A stretch of DNA of 47,085 nucleotides from an uncultured Mycoplasmatota bacterium (lineage in GTDB: Bacteria; Bacillota_I; Bacilli_A; RF39; UBA660), in contig CANAXT010000004.1 in the NCBI GenBank assembly GCA_947365915.1, positions 1-47,085 on the forward strand, in the 5' to 3' direction. Positions 31,732 through 40,876 of the stretch are shown here, one piece after another. How positions within the stretch are numbered: position 1 is the stretch's first letter; every line of letters starts with the position of its first letter. The position numbers and the translations under genes are program-made. The notes below the pieces were generated by a model. It was not told the DNA's origin. It saw nothing but the letters and a program-made list of their open reading frames with translations, and did not search any database.

Positions 31732-33558
31732 ATGAAAAAAACAAAAAAAGTTTTAGAAATTCTAAAATATAATATAGGACCATTGATAGGATTCCAATTC
31801 CTATTTAAAATACTAACCATTATGATATTTACTCCATTATTTGTAAAAGAATTTAGCATTATCATGAAAATAACAAATTATCAATATTTATCATTAGAAA
31901 ATATAACTTCATTCTTATTAAATCCACTGACAATGATCATGCTAATCATTTTGATACTGCTCATGACAGTCTATACAATGCTAGATATAACAACAATTAT
32001 TGTTATTTTAGATAGCTCATATCAAAAGAAAAAAATCAAAATAATAGATGCAATTAAAATATCAATAAACAAATGTAACAAAATATTTCATATAAAAAAC
32101 ATTTCTTTAGCCTTTTTCATTTTATTCCTAATTCCATTTTTAAACTTTGGTCTTGCTTCAAGCTTTATAACAATCATTAAAATTTCCGAATTTATATATG
32201 ATTTTATAGAACAAAACACAATACTATTTATTCTGATGAAACTATTAACCATAACTCTTTTCATAATTCTACTAAAATGGATCTATTCACTTCACTATTT
32301 TGTATTAGAAGATGTTAGCTTTAAAGAAGCAAGAAAAAAAAGTAAAAACCTTGGTAAAAAACATCATCTTACCGATATAATATCTTTAATAATAGTACAA
32401 CTTGGAATCGTTCTATTATACTTTCTATTTGTTTTATTCGGAATCTTAATCATATTATTATTAAATAATATTTTTAAAGATATTGTAATATTGCAAAGTA
32501 TTACAACAACTATAATATGGATATTTATCGCCTTATCATTTTTGATAGTTACATTTCTTGTAACCCCAATTAGCTATGCAAGCATCAGTGTTCTTTATTA
32601 CCTGAAAAAAGAAGAAAAATCAGAAAAAATAAAACATATAAAAATTCCAGAAAAAGAAATTACAAATCGATTAGATAAAATATTAAAAAAAGGATTTATT
32701 ACTTTATTTATAATTTCACTCATCATTGGATCTATATTTACTTATGGATTATATAAAGGAAAATACAATTTAAATATAGAATATATAAGAACAATAGAAG
32801 TAACAGCCCATAGAGGATCTTCCATAAATTATCCTGAAAATACAATGAGTGCCTTTATTGCAGCAAAAAAACAAGGCGCTGATTTTATAGAATTGGATGT
32901 ACAACAAACAAAAGATGGAAAAATTATAGTCGTCCATGACCACAATTTAAAAAGAACAACAGGAATAAACAAAAACACTTGGGAAACAACTTATGAAGAA
33001 ATCAGTACCTTAGATGCTGGGAGTTTTTTAGACAAAAAATTTAAAAATGAAAAAATTCCATTACTAGAAGATGTAATCAAATGGGCTAAAAAAAATCAAA
33101 TGAAACTAAACATTGAATTAAAACCAACAGGTCATGAAAATAACTTTGAAAAAAAAGTAATTGACATCATAACAGAACTAAACTTTGAAAAAAATTGCGT
33201 GATTACCTCACAAACATATCATGTATTAGAAAAAGTAAAAAAAATCAATAAAGAAATTAAAACGGTTTACGTAATGAGCTTAGCTTACGGAAATATATTA
33301 TCACTGAAAGATGCTGATCACTTCAGTATTGAAGCAACAAGCGCAACTCCTTCACTAGTAAATAGAATTCACAAAGAAGGGAAACAACTTTACGTTTGGA
33401 CAGTAAATACAGAAGACGGTATAAGAAAAATGATAGACTTAAAAGTGGACAATATTATAACAGATGATATTTCACTAACAAAAGATATCATTTATTCTAG
33501 TAAAACCAGTAATTTGATTAATGAATATATAAAATGGATTGATAAATTATTGTATTAA
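31732..33558 (+). CDS. Glycerophosphodiester phosphodiesterase with N-terminal membrane domain
   Basis: 608 residues. The first 340 form a polytopic membrane domain of the GDPD membrane type (six or more spans). The catalytic GDPD TIM-barrel (about 355-600) has HRGS (His360), a PENT motif, ELDVQ and VVHDHNLKRTTG (second catalytic His), then 'IELKPTG' and 'VYVWTVN'-like ending (KQLYVWTVNTED). The fold hydrolyses glycerophosphodiesters to glycerol-3-phosphate and alcohol; membrane-fused forms may act on lipids or teichoic-acid-derived material. GGAGAAG precedes the start; monocistronic or followed closely by the DUF4026 gene. Confidence 0.92.
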   Translation: MKKTKKVLEILKYNIGPLIGFQFLFKILTIMIFTPLFVKEFSIIMKITNYQYLSLENITSFLLNPLTMIMLIILILLMTVYTMLDITTIIVILDSSYQKKKIKIIDAIKISINKCNKIFHIKNISLAFFILFLIPFLNFGLASSFITIIKISEFIYDFIEQNTILFILMKLLTITLFIILLKWIYSLHYFVLEDVSFKEARKKSKNLGKKHHLTDIISLIIVQLGIVLLYFLFVLFGILIILLLNNIFKDIVILQSITTTIIWIFIALSFLIVTFLVTPISYASISVLYYLKKEEKSEKIKHIKIPEKEITNRLDKILKKGFITLFIISLIIGSIFTYGLYKGKYNLNIEYIRTIEVTAHRGSSINYPENTMSAFIAAKKQGADFIELDVQQTKDGKIIVVHDHNLKRTTGINKNTWETTYEEISTLDAGSFLDKKFKNEKIPLLEDVIKWAKKNQMKLNIELKPTGHENNFEKKVIDIITELNFEKNCVITSQTYHVLEKVKKINKEIKTVYVMSLAYGNILSLKDADHFSIEATSATPSLVNRIHKEGKQLYVWTVNTEDGIRKMIDLKVDNIITDDISLTKDIIYSSKTSNLINEYIKWIDKLLY

Positions 33559-33626
33559 TGAAACAAATATATTGTTGATTTCCTAATTCCTTTTATATAT
33601 AATAAAAAAGAAAGAGAGTGATCACA

Positions 33627-34883
33627 ATGAAAAAAAATTTAACAGAATCCCCATTAGGCTATTGGGAACAGGAATCATATATGATCATAGTTCCAAAAGA
33701 CCCAACAGAAGAATTACTAGAAGGAATCATAGATAGAATATCAAAAATAGAAGAACTAACAATATTAGAACAACATCCTTTAACTATAGAAAATCCAGGA
33801 AAAATCAAATTAACCTATCAAAAAGAAGAATACGAAATCGGATTTTACCCATCTGGCTTTTCAATTCCAGAATATTATTTAAACAAAAATATATACTTTA
33901 CAGAAGAAGAAAAAGAAGCATTAAAAAACGCCAAAGCCTCATTAACACTATTTATGAAATTTAACCATGATGCCAAAAAATCATATCATTTACAACTAAA
34001 ACTCGCTCTAGCAATGATTCCAGATATGCTTGGAATTATGGATGAAAGCGCCGAAAAAATGCTTCCAGCTACTTGGGTAAAAATGACAGCCGGATCAAAA
34101 GTATTACCAAGTGCCAACACACTATATAACGTTCAAGCCGTATCCAATGACGAAGGAGAAACGTGGCTACATACACATGGATTATGCAGATGTGGACTAA
34201 CAGAACTTGAAATTTTAAACTCAGACCAGCAAAACTACAATAACCATTACAACCTAATTTCTACATTCGCAAGCTACTTACTAGACAAAAAAGAAGAATA
34301 TCAAGGAAGCGCCTATATTGGACTTCTTGTCAACCGTCAACCTGTAGTAGCAACCTACCTACCATGGACAGAGGGTTTAAACGAATATAAAAACCTAAAA
34401 CTAGGAAACTTAGAAGACAGAAAAAATGGACACAACAGTAAAACAAGCATTATATTTCTTTATAAAAATGAAGAAGACGAAAAAAAACAAAAACGAACAA
34501 AAATATCAGAATTTAACGACTTATGGGGAGAAAATCCAATCTTCTTTATCAGCAATGAAGAAACCGCTCGTATGAAAGAACTTGCAATAGAACGATTTTC
34601 ATATATCAAAGAAGCTTTTAAAAACAAAGAAAACCATATCATCATTAAAATTGGTTTACCAGTAGACGATGATAACAATTACGAACACATTTGGTTTGAA
34701 CTAATAGAACTTGATGGAGAACAATTTAAAGCAAAATTATTACAAGAACCATACGATGTGAAAAACATTCATGAAGGAGATGAAAGAACCTTTACTGTAA
34801 ATGACATAACAAACTGGTTAATTTATACTCCGTCATTTACAATCAATCCAGAAACAGTATACCTTTTAGAAAGAAAAAACTAA
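33627..34883 (+). CDS. DUF4026 protein with C-terminal DUF2314-like domain
   Basis: 418 residues from ATG 33627 (AGAGAGTG upstream; an in-frame GTG at 33618 overlaps the ribosome site). The N-terminal and central part fits DUF4026 ('YEIGFYPSGFSIPEYY', 'MLPATWVKMTAGSKVLPSA', 'WLHTHGLCRCGL'). The last 70 residues, with 'HIWFELIELDGEQFKAKLLQ' and 'DITNWLIYTP', match DUF2314. No catalytic role is known. Cytoplasmic and soluble by sequence. The family recurs near regulators and membrane kinases in Bacilli, but context gives no clear job. Confidence 0.8.
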   Translation: MKKNLTESPLGYWEQESYMIIVPKDPTEELLEGIIDRISKIEELTILEQHPLTIENPGKIKLTYQKEEYEIGFYPSGFSIPEYYLNKNIYFTEEEKEALKNAKASLTLFMKFNHDAKKSYHLQLKLALAMIPDMLGIMDESAEKMLPATWVKMTAGSKVLPSANTLYNVQAVSNDEGETWLHTHGLCRCGLTELEILNSDQQNYNNHYNLISTFASYLLDKKEEYQGSAYIGLLVNRQPVVATYLPWTEGLNEYKNLKLGNLEDRKNGHNSKTSIIFLYKNEEDEKKQKRTKISEFNDLWGENPIFFISNEETARMKELAIERFSYIKEAFKNKENHIIIKIGLPVDDDNNYEHIWFELIELDGEQFKAKLLQEPYDVKNIHEGDERTFTVNDITNWLIYTPSFTINPETVYLLERKN

Positions 34884-34905
34884 CTGTTAATCATAGGGGG
34901 ACACA

Positions 34906-36345
34906 ATGAAACTATATATACAAATTCTAAAACTACTATTTCGAAAATTTATTTTAAAACAAAATAATGGAACAATTATAAAAAAATTCTCAGAAAAAAT
35001 GGGAATCGTTTATATCAAATTAGCGCAAATGTTAGCAACCCAAAACTTTGGAAATCTATTTACAGAAGAAGACCGAAAAATGTTATCCAGTATTTGTGAT
35101 GATTGTAATCCAATTGATTATCAAGAAATTGAAAAAATACTAAAACAAGAATATGGAAATTTAGACACTATTTTTGAATATATCGATCCAAAACCACTAG
35201 GTTCTGCCTCCATCTCACAAGTTCATCGAGCCAAACTAAAAACAGGCGAAGAAGTTGCCTTAAAAATAAGAAGAAAAGACATTACAAAAACAATACAAAA
35301 AGACATAACAAGAATTAGAAGAATTGTACACACCTTTGGGAGAATTGTGAACTTTCATAATTTCACTGGAGGAGATCATGCTCTGGATTTATATTTAAGT
35401 TGGATAGAGCAAGAAACAGACTTTAACCAAGAAAAAGAAAATATAAAATCCTATGAAAGTTTTTCTCACAACGTAAATGGAAAAGTAAAATGTACAAAAC
35501 AAATTAAAGTTCCAAAACTTTATGAACAATATTGTACAAATAATATTATCGTTATGGAATTTATTCCAAATAAAACGATTAACAAATTAGAATTAACAGA
35601 GGAAAACAAAAAAACAATTATAACGGCCTTAAATAGCTATATAAAATCAAGCTTTTGGGCCTTGTTTCATAATCAACAAATTGTCTTTCATGGAGATCCA
35701 CATAGCGGAAACATCTGTATAGATGAAGAAGGAAACATCTGTTTTTTAGACATGGGATTATTATGTACATTAAGTGATACAGATGCCACATTGTGTAGAC
35801 AATTCTTTTTAACAGCATACGCAGGCAATCATGAAAAATTATATAACATGTTAATTCCTTATGGAAAAATGGATGAAATAAAAAAGAGACAATTTAAAGA
35901 AGACTGTAAAAAATATTGTGATGAAATAAAGAAGAAAGAAGTTACTTATTACTTTATTGACATGATCAATATTTGTTTAAATTATGAAATTATTCCTCCA
36001 AATTTTCTATTTAGTATGGCCAAAGCATTTGTATGTTTAAATGGAATTAGTAACTTCACGAACAACGAATATACAGCACGAGAACTATTACAAGAACAAA
36101 CCATTGAATTTTTAGTAAAAAGAAGCATAAATGATTGTAAGGGAATTGTTTCAGGAAGCTTACATATTGCCCCAAGAGCCTTACAAAACACACTGCAATA
36201 TGGTCTAGTAAATACAATTGCCAAAGCAGCAAATAGTGAAATAAAAGAAAATATAAATACTACCCTTGAAAACTTCAAAGAAATGTTAGAATTAATTATT
36301 TCCTTTAATGAAAAAGATCCTCCAAAGCAAAAAATAAAATGGTAA
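34906..36345 (+). CDS. AarF/UbiB (ABC1) family atypical kinase
   Basis: 479 residues. Diagnostic UbiB/ABC1 signatures: a KxGQ-like KLAQ (38-41) in IKLAQMLATQ, an Ala-rich loop PLGSASISQVHRA (98-109), invariant Lys120 (VALKIRR), HGDPHSGN (about 262-269) and a DxG-like FLDMG (about 280). The K-L-A-Q form (Ala for Gly) is a variation in the family's unique motif. Members are ATPase/kinase-like proteins tied to isoprenoid or quinone lipid metabolism; no quinone genes are near. No C-terminal membrane pair is obvious. A terminator follows at 36380. Confidence 0.9.
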   Translation: MKLYIQILKLLFRKFILKQNNGTIIKKFSEKMGIVYIKLAQMLATQNFGNLFTEEDRKMLSSICDDCNPIDYQEIEKILKQEYGNLDTIFEYIDPKPLGSASISQVHRAKLKTGEEVALKIRRKDITKTIQKDITRIRRIVHTFGRIVNFHNFTGGDHALDLYLSWIEQETDFNQEKENIKSYESFSHNVNGKVKCTKQIKVPKLYEQYCTNNIIVMEFIPNKTINKLELTEENKKTIITALNSYIKSSFWALFHNQQIVFHGDPHSGNICIDEEGNICFLDMGLLCTLSDTDATLCRQFFLTAYAGNHEKLYNMLIPYGKMDEIKKRQFKEDCKKYCDEIKKKEVTYYFIDMINICLNYEIIPPNFLFSMAKAFVCLNGISNFTNNEYTARELLQEQTIEFLVKRSINDCKGIVSGSLHIAPRALQNTLQYGLVNTIAKAANSEIKENINTTLENFKEMLELIISFNEKDPPKQKIKW

Positions 36346-36379
36346 AATATCCTTAATATATAACAAAAATAAATTGTAC

Positions 36380-36407
36380 AAGTACTATAAAAAATAGTGC
36401 TTTTTTT
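36380..36407 (+). terminator. Terminator after the AarF-type kinase
   Basis: AGTACTAT (36381-36388) pairs with ATAGTGCT (36394-36401), with one G-U pair, followed by T7. Confidence 0.8.
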
Positions 36408-36437
36408 GTATGATATTGACTCGAAAGGAGAAAACAA

Positions 36438-37505
36438 ATGGAAAAAATATATTTAAGAAAAGATGGAAGGTACTCTATGAAATATAAAAAGGGAATCAAA
36501 GAAGATGGTTCAATAAAGTATGGATATATATATGGTAAAACAGAAAAAGAGGTATTAAAAAAATATGAAACAACAAAAAAAGCAACAATTGATAAATCAC
36601 TATTTAGTGGAGACATATATAACTGGCTAAAAAGTGTCAAAATATCATGTAAAAAATCTTCTTACTCAAACTATGAATATACAGCATACGCACATTTAAT
36701 ACCAGAATTTGGTACATACAAAAGAAAACAAATCAATAAAAGTTTAATTAATGAATTTACTGAGAAAATGTTAAACAGGGGATTTGCCCCCAAAACAGTA
36801 AAAGACATGTTGATCATATTACAACAAATTTTAAAATACCACAATATAAGAATAGACATTACCATGCCAAAAATTCCTAAAAAAGAAATTCAAATATTAA
36901 CAAAAGAACATCAAAAACGATTAGAACAAAAATTAAAAGATACCATCAATGAAGATTACTTTGGTATATTTCTTTGTCTATATACTGGACTTAGAATTGG
37001 CGAATTATGTGCATTAAAATGGGAAAATATTGACTTAAAAAACAATATTATTAGGATAGAAAAAACATTAATACGAGTAAAGAATTATGATCAAAAGGCA
37101 AAACAGAAAACAATAGTAATATTAGATGAACCAAAATCAGTTTCATCTATTAGAAATATTCCCATTCCCAATTTTATCATTCCAATATTAAAAAAATTGC
37201 AAAAAGAAGATAACTGTTTCTTTTTAACTGGAAAAACAAAATTTATGGAACCTAGAAGTTATACAAATCATTATAAAACGATTATGAATTCTATTAACTT
37301 AAATTATAACTTTCATGCATTAAGACATACATTTGCTACCAGATGTATTGAAAATGGTTGTGATCCCAAAACACTAAGTGAAATTCTAGGCCATTCCGAT
37401 GTAAAAATAACACTAGATAGATATGTACATCCTAGCTTTGATAATAAAATTAAAATGATGAATAATCTCATTCCAATGTGTCATTTATCTAAAATCGATT
37501 CCTAA
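36438..37505 (+). CDS. Tyrosine recombinase/integrase, complete
   Basis: 355 residues. An N-terminal arm region (IYLRKDGRYSMKYKKGI) and SAM-like core-binding domain (about 55-140) precede a full catalytic domain: Arg in YTGLRIGELCALKW, HALRHTFATR (His293, Arg296), LGHSDVKITLDRYVH with the Tyr nucleophile, and the usual ending. All catalytic residues are present, unlike the two integrases in the secA element. GAAAGGAG precedes the start. No attachment repeat was found nearby; the amidoligase operon downstream may be its cargo. Confidence 0.92.
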   Translation: MEKIYLRKDGRYSMKYKKGIKEDGSIKYGYIYGKTEKEVLKKYETTKKATIDKSLFSGDIYNWLKSVKISCKKSSYSNYEYTAYAHLIPEFGTYKRKQINKSLINEFTEKMLNRGFAPKTVKDMLIILQQILKYHNIRIDITMPKIPKKEIQILTKEHQKRLEQKLKDTINEDYFGIFLCLYTGLRIGELCALKWENIDLKNNIIRIEKTLIRVKNYDQKAKQKTIVILDEPKSVSSIRNIPIPNFIIPILKKLQKEDNCFFLTGKTKFMEPRSYTNHYKTIMNSINLNYNFHALRHTFATRCIENGCDPKTLSEILGHSDVKITLDRYVHPSFDNKIKMMNNLIPMCHLSKIDS

Positions 37506-37522
37506 TAGAATCGATTTTTACA
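37491..37522 (+). terminator. Terminator of the integrase gene
   Basis: AAAATCGATTC (37491-37501) pairs perfectly with GAATCGATTTT (37508-37518), with T residues after. The stop codon is in the loop. Confidence 0.85.
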
Positions 37523-37644
37523 ATAAAAAAGATAAAATACTTATCTTCTCATAACTAAAATACTATTTTTTAATTTTGATATGCCCAGCCTCATCCATTT
37601 TAAGTAAAGTTACCCAATACCTTTTATCACACCAAAAAAATCCC

Positions 37645-37802
37645 AAAGTTTTTCACTTTGAGATTAAAAGACTAGTTGCCTAAGCAACTTGTGGATTATT
37701 CTAACGTAAAAAAAATATTTTGTCAAATTCATAATAGTCAAACTAATAATAAAGTAAAAAAATATCACAAATATTCCATTATTTCTCAAAGTGAAAAACT
37801 TT
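37645..37802. repeat. 19-bp perfect inverted repeat flanking a promoter region
   Basis: AAAGTTTTTCACTTTGAGA (37645-37663) is repeated in inverse at 37784-37802, enclosing 120 bases. Inside, AGTTGC/GCAACT (37674-37689) forms a smaller hairpin, and TTGTCA with TAATAA about 17 bp later could be the promoter of the downstream operon. The gap between the integrase and the operon (37506-37827) otherwise shows no gene. MITE-like or operator-loop readings are both possible; no target-site duplication is evident. Confidence 0.7.
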
Positions 37803-37827
37803 AAGAAAAACTTAGGGGGTTAAATAA

Positions 37828-38685
37828 ATGGCGAAAAAAAAGAAAAGTCATAAAAGAAAATTAAATAAGCAAGAACTTCAAAAAATGCAAAAACAACAAA
37901 AATTTTTAGAGCAAATGGAACGAGATATCAAAAAAATGGAATTTGAATTAAAACATCAAAATATAGTAAATGCAAAAAGAAAAACAATTAGAAATCTAAA
38001 AATCAGTGTTAGAGCACTACAATTGGTTGCTCCATATGTGCTAATTGCAGGAGTGACCTTTGGTGGTTTTGCTCAATTAAATATAACCCCATTTTATAAT
38101 GGAGATGAATGGGAAGTTCCTGCACAAATCATGACAGAATTTGATACACTTGGAAATGAAAGATATGAAAAAAAGTATAGCAGTTTTGGAAAAAGTAATA
38201 CCCTTTATTATTACACAAAATGGAAACAAAATAGCGATGGAACATACTCGCGTATGATTGAAACCTATCCAATAAAGGAGAAAACTTATGAAGAAATGGT
38301 AGAATTATTACAACAAGAAAACGTAAATTTAGAAGAAATTCTAGGAGAGTCAGAAGAAGAACCAATTGAGGAAATAAAAAAAACACTAACTGAAGAAGAA
38401 TTACAAGAAGAAGCCTTTATTAAAGCAGTAGTATATAGTGAGGATGAAGATGATTATATCATCTGTAGAGAAGATATTTCCCTTAATATCGCAGAAACTA
38501 TATTATATGTTGTAATAACGGCAATAGGAGAATACATTGCAATAAAAACTAGAAAAAAATTCTCATCATTCAATTTTTCAGAATGTGTTGATCATATCCG
38601 AGAACAAAATCCATTAACAGACAATGAATCTGTAGCAAAAAAATTAGAACTAAAAAGAGAAAACTATAATAGGATGATACGATGA
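37828..38685 (+). CDS. Membrane protein with basic coiled-coil N-terminus, partner of the amidoligase
   Basis: 285 residues. A very basic coiled-coil N-terminus (residues 1-60, KKKKSHKRKLNKQELQKMQ) lies before a membrane span (about 65-85). An extracytoplasmic stretch of roughly 130 acidic residues follows, then a second span (about 218-238) and a short tail. No family is recognised. AGGGGG precedes the ATG. The end overlaps the amidoligase start by four bases (ATGA), so the pair is translationally coupled. A role as a scaffold or target of the amidoligase is inferred, not seen. Confidence 0.7.
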   Translation: MAKKKKSHKRKLNKQELQKMQKQQKFLEQMERDIKKMEFELKHQNIVNAKRKTIRNLKISVRALQLVAPYVLIAGVTFGGFAQLNITPFYNGDEWEVPAQIMTEFDTLGNERYEKKYSSFGKSNTLYYYTKWKQNSDGTYSRMIETYPIKEKTYEEMVELLQQENVNLEEILGESEEEPIEEIKKTLTEEELQEEAFIKAVVYSEDEDDYIICREDISLNIAETILYVVITAIGEYIAIKTRKKFSSFNFSECVDHIREQNPLTDNESVAKKLELKRENYNRMIR

Positions 38686-39710
38686 TGAAAGCAAAAGAAA
38701 AAACACTGATAGACGACCCATTATTTCACTATATAAAACCAACAAATAATGATCAATTTTCAGAAATGAAGGGAATTGATTTACAAGACTTATTGTATTA
38801 TATTGAAAACTATTACTTAGAATTACGTAGCCAACTAGGATTTGATGACACTATTACATTTGGAACGGAATTAGAATTTGAAGAAGCCATGAGAGACCGT
38901 ATAGAAAAACAAACTAGACAACTATTACTACATAGACGTTGGCAACCAAAACATGATAGAACATTAAAAAACGGATTTGAAATCGCTTCCCCAATACTAA
39001 AAGATACCAAAAAAGATTGGAACGAACTAAAATTGATCTGCGCTATATTAGAAAAAAATGCCATCATTGGAGAACACTCAGGAGGGCATATTCATATTGG
39101 AACACAAGTTCTTGGAGAAAAAACAGAATCATGGATAAATTTTATTAAATTATGGTCTGTTTATGAAAACATTATTTATCGATTTGTATATGGAGACTTC
39201 TTAACGCCTAGAACCAGCATGAGCCATTATGCAGTACCAATTGCCCAACAATTATGGAAAAGCTACCAATCTATGCGATCAGTTCACGATTTATCAATGA
39301 ATGATTTCATTCATACGATTCCACATGCTAGAAATCAAGCCATAAATTTTAATAATATTAGTGATTTTACAATCACCGAATCAGAAAATACCATAGAATT
39401 TCGATGCCCAAATGGAAGTTTAGATCCAGTAGTATGGCAAAACAACGTAAACCTATTAGTGAATATATTATTATATTCAAAAAGCGATAGATACAACGAT
39501 GACCTTATAACAGAGAGAAGAAATATCAATCAAGATAAATACTATGGACTAGAATGGTATGGAGAAATTTACTTACAACAAGCATTAGAACTTTGTGATA
39601 TGTTATTCACGAATAACTTTGATAAAGTATATTTTCTAAGACAATACTTGAAATCATTTCAAATTGCCAATCAGCCACTATCGAAAACAAAAACGTTCAC
39701 AAAAAAATAA
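38682..39710 (+). CDS. Amidoligase family protein (ATP-dependent carboxylate-amine ligase, GCS-like fold)
   Basis: 342 residues. The glutamine-synthetase-like amidoligase pattern is visible: FGTELEFE (60-67) supplying metal ligands, an acidic/histidine strand with GGHIHIG (134-140), NQAINF (218-223) and TIEFRCPNGSL (237-247). Family members join a carboxylate and an amine at ATP cost and are linked to peptide tagging, cell-wall or secondary-metabolite modification in the literature on amidoligases. The substrate is unknown. It is coupled to a coiled-coil membrane protein with no peptidase or GGCT gene nearby. A plus-strand terminator lies inside the convergent MerR gene. Confidence 0.85.
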   Translation: MMKAKEKTLIDDPLFHYIKPTNNDQFSEMKGIDLQDLLYYIENYYLELRSQLGFDDTITFGTELEFEEAMRDRIEKQTRQLLLHRRWQPKHDRTLKNGFEIASPILKDTKKDWNELKLICAILEKNAIIGEHSGGHIHIGTQVLGEKTESWINFIKLWSVYENIIYRFVYGDFLTPRTSMSHYAVPIAQQLWKSYQSMRSVHDLSMNDFIHTIPHARNQAINFNNISDFTITESENTIEFRCPNGSLDPVVWQNNVNLLVNILLYSKSDRYNDDLITERRNINQDKYYGLEWYGEIYLQQALELCDMLFTNNFDKVYFLRQYLKSFQIANQPLSKTKTFTKK

Positions 39711-40151
39711 TTAATGTGAACTTTGATATATTTTTTTTATATCGTCAGGCATTTCATAAAGAGTCATATTTTTGACTCTTTTTTCATTTCCATCCTTTTC
39801 CGCTTCCTCATAATACCAGCATTTATATTGAATTAATTGAAGTGCTTTTTGTAACTCTAGAATTTCATTTTGAATATGACTTCGTTGCCTGAAAAACATC
39901 TGTTTTCTTTTAGAAATTGTTTTATTTCCTTCCTGACACCAAAGCATAAATTCTTTAATGTCTTTGATCTGCATTCCAGACTTTTTCAAACACTCAATCA
40001 ATCGTAAAGCTTCAATAGTTTCCTCACTAAATCTTCGAACACCAGAACGATCTCGTTTCAAAGTAAGTAATAATCCTTGCTTATCATAATACCGTAACGT
40101 AGAAATTGGTAAATGAAACTTCGCAGAAACTTCCCCAATCGTATATTCCAT
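39711..40151 (-). CDS. MerR family transcriptional regulator
   Basis: 146 residues from ATG 40151 (GGAGG five bases upstream; the ATG at 40154 would leave only two). The N-terminal MerR winged HTH (YTIGEVSAKFHLPISTLRYYDKQGLL, RRFSEETIEALRLIECLKKSGMQIKDIKEF) is followed by a coiled-coil dimerisation helix and a short C-terminal part with Cys in MLWCQEGN. It is divergent from two flavodoxin genes over a promoter with a 19-bp spacer, the hallmark of MerR activation. The ligand is unknown; a redox or electrophile signal fits the targets. Confidence 0.9.
   Translation of the reverse strand: MEYTIGEVSAKFHLPISTLRYYDKQGLLLTLKRDRSGVRRFSEETIEALRLIECLKKSGMQIKDIKEFMLWCQEGNKTISKRKQMFFRQRSHIQNEILELQKALQLIQYKCWYYEEAEKDGNEKRVKNMTLYEMPDDIKKIYQSSH
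39758..39784 (+). terminator. Terminator of the amidoligase operon, inside the convergent merR-like gene
   Basis: AAAGAGTCA (39758-39766) pairs with TGACTCTTT (39773-39781), followed by T residues on the plus strand. It lies within the MerR coding sequence near its 3' end. Confidence 0.75.
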
Positions 40152-40180
40152 CATAACCTCCAAAAAATAAAAATTTAGTA

Positions 40181-40211
40181 TTGACCTAAAGTTAGGTTCA
40201 TGCACTATAAT
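40181..40211 (+). promoter_or_regulatory. MerR-type promoter with 19-bp spacer and palindromic operator
   Basis: TTGACC (40181-40186) and TATAAT (40206-40211) are 19 bp apart, too far for normal RNA polymerase but right for MerR activation. ACCTAA-AG-TTAGGT (40184-40197) is a perfect palindrome across the spacer, the expected MerR binding site. Confidence 0.85.
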
Positions 40212-40257
40212 CATAGTAGCACATGAAACAATAGCATGTCAAGGAAGGAAAGAATGA

Positions 40258-40857
40258 ATGAAAAAAATAACTATAGGAATAATAATCGTTATACTAGGAA
40301 TAGGATCGTATCTCTTAGTTAGCAATATCAAAAAACCCAAAAAAGAAATGAATTATGAAGAAAATAATCTAAAATCATCACAAACATTAGTCATTTATTA
40401 TTCAGCAACAGGATCTACTGAAAAAGTTGCTGAACAAATAGTGAAAAACATAAATGCTGATTTATGGGAAATTATACCAGAACAAGAATATACAAAAGAA
40501 GACTTAGATTGGACAAATCAGAACTCAAGAGTATCAAAAGAACATGATGATGAATCATTAAGACAAGTAAAACTAAGAACCACAAAAGTAGAAAACTGGG
40601 ATAACTATGATACCATTTTTATTGGTTACCCAATATGGTGGGGAATTGCCGCATGGCCAGTAGATACATTTGTAAAAAACAACAATTTTGAAGGCAAAAC
40701 AGTAATTCCATTTTGTACATCAGCGTCAAGTGAATTAGGGCAAAGCGGAAAACAACTAGAAAAAACAGCCAAAACAGGCAATTGGTTAGAAGGAAAACGC
40801 TTTCAATCAAACGTATCCAATAATGAAATTAAAAATTGGATAGACAATTTAAAATAA
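40258..40857 (+). CDS. Flavodoxin-family protein with N-terminal membrane anchor
   Basis: 199 residues. The N-terminal span (about 4-23) is followed by a long-chain flavodoxin-like domain with the FMN phosphate loop YYSATGSTEKVAEQI (about 48-62), YPIWWGIAAWPVDTFV and FCTSASSELGQSGKQL. The 'IGYPIWWG' and 'SASSELGQ' signatures match the YyaL/flavodoxin-4 group of NADPH- or FMN-dependent oxidoreductases. It is the first gene under the MerR promoter; GGAAGGAAAG precedes the ATG. Membrane-linked electron transfer or quinone/disulphide reduction is inferred. Confidence 0.9.
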   Translation: MKKITIGIIIVILGIGSYLLVSNIKKPKKEMNYEENNLKSSQTLVIYYSATGSTEKVAEQIVKNINADLWEIIPEQEYTKEDLDWTNQNSRVSKEHDDESLRQVKLRTTKVENWDNYDTIFIGYPIWWGIAAWPVDTFVKNNNFEGKTVIPFCTSASSELGQSGKQLEKTAKTGNWLEGKRFQSNVSNNEIKNWIDNLK

Positions 40858-40876
40858 AAAATAGGAGGGAATAATA

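Noticed and set aside
36438-37505. tRNA-linked attachment site for the complete integrase
   Set aside because: No tRNA lies near it and no direct repeat was found at either side; the tRNA operon is over 7 kb away.
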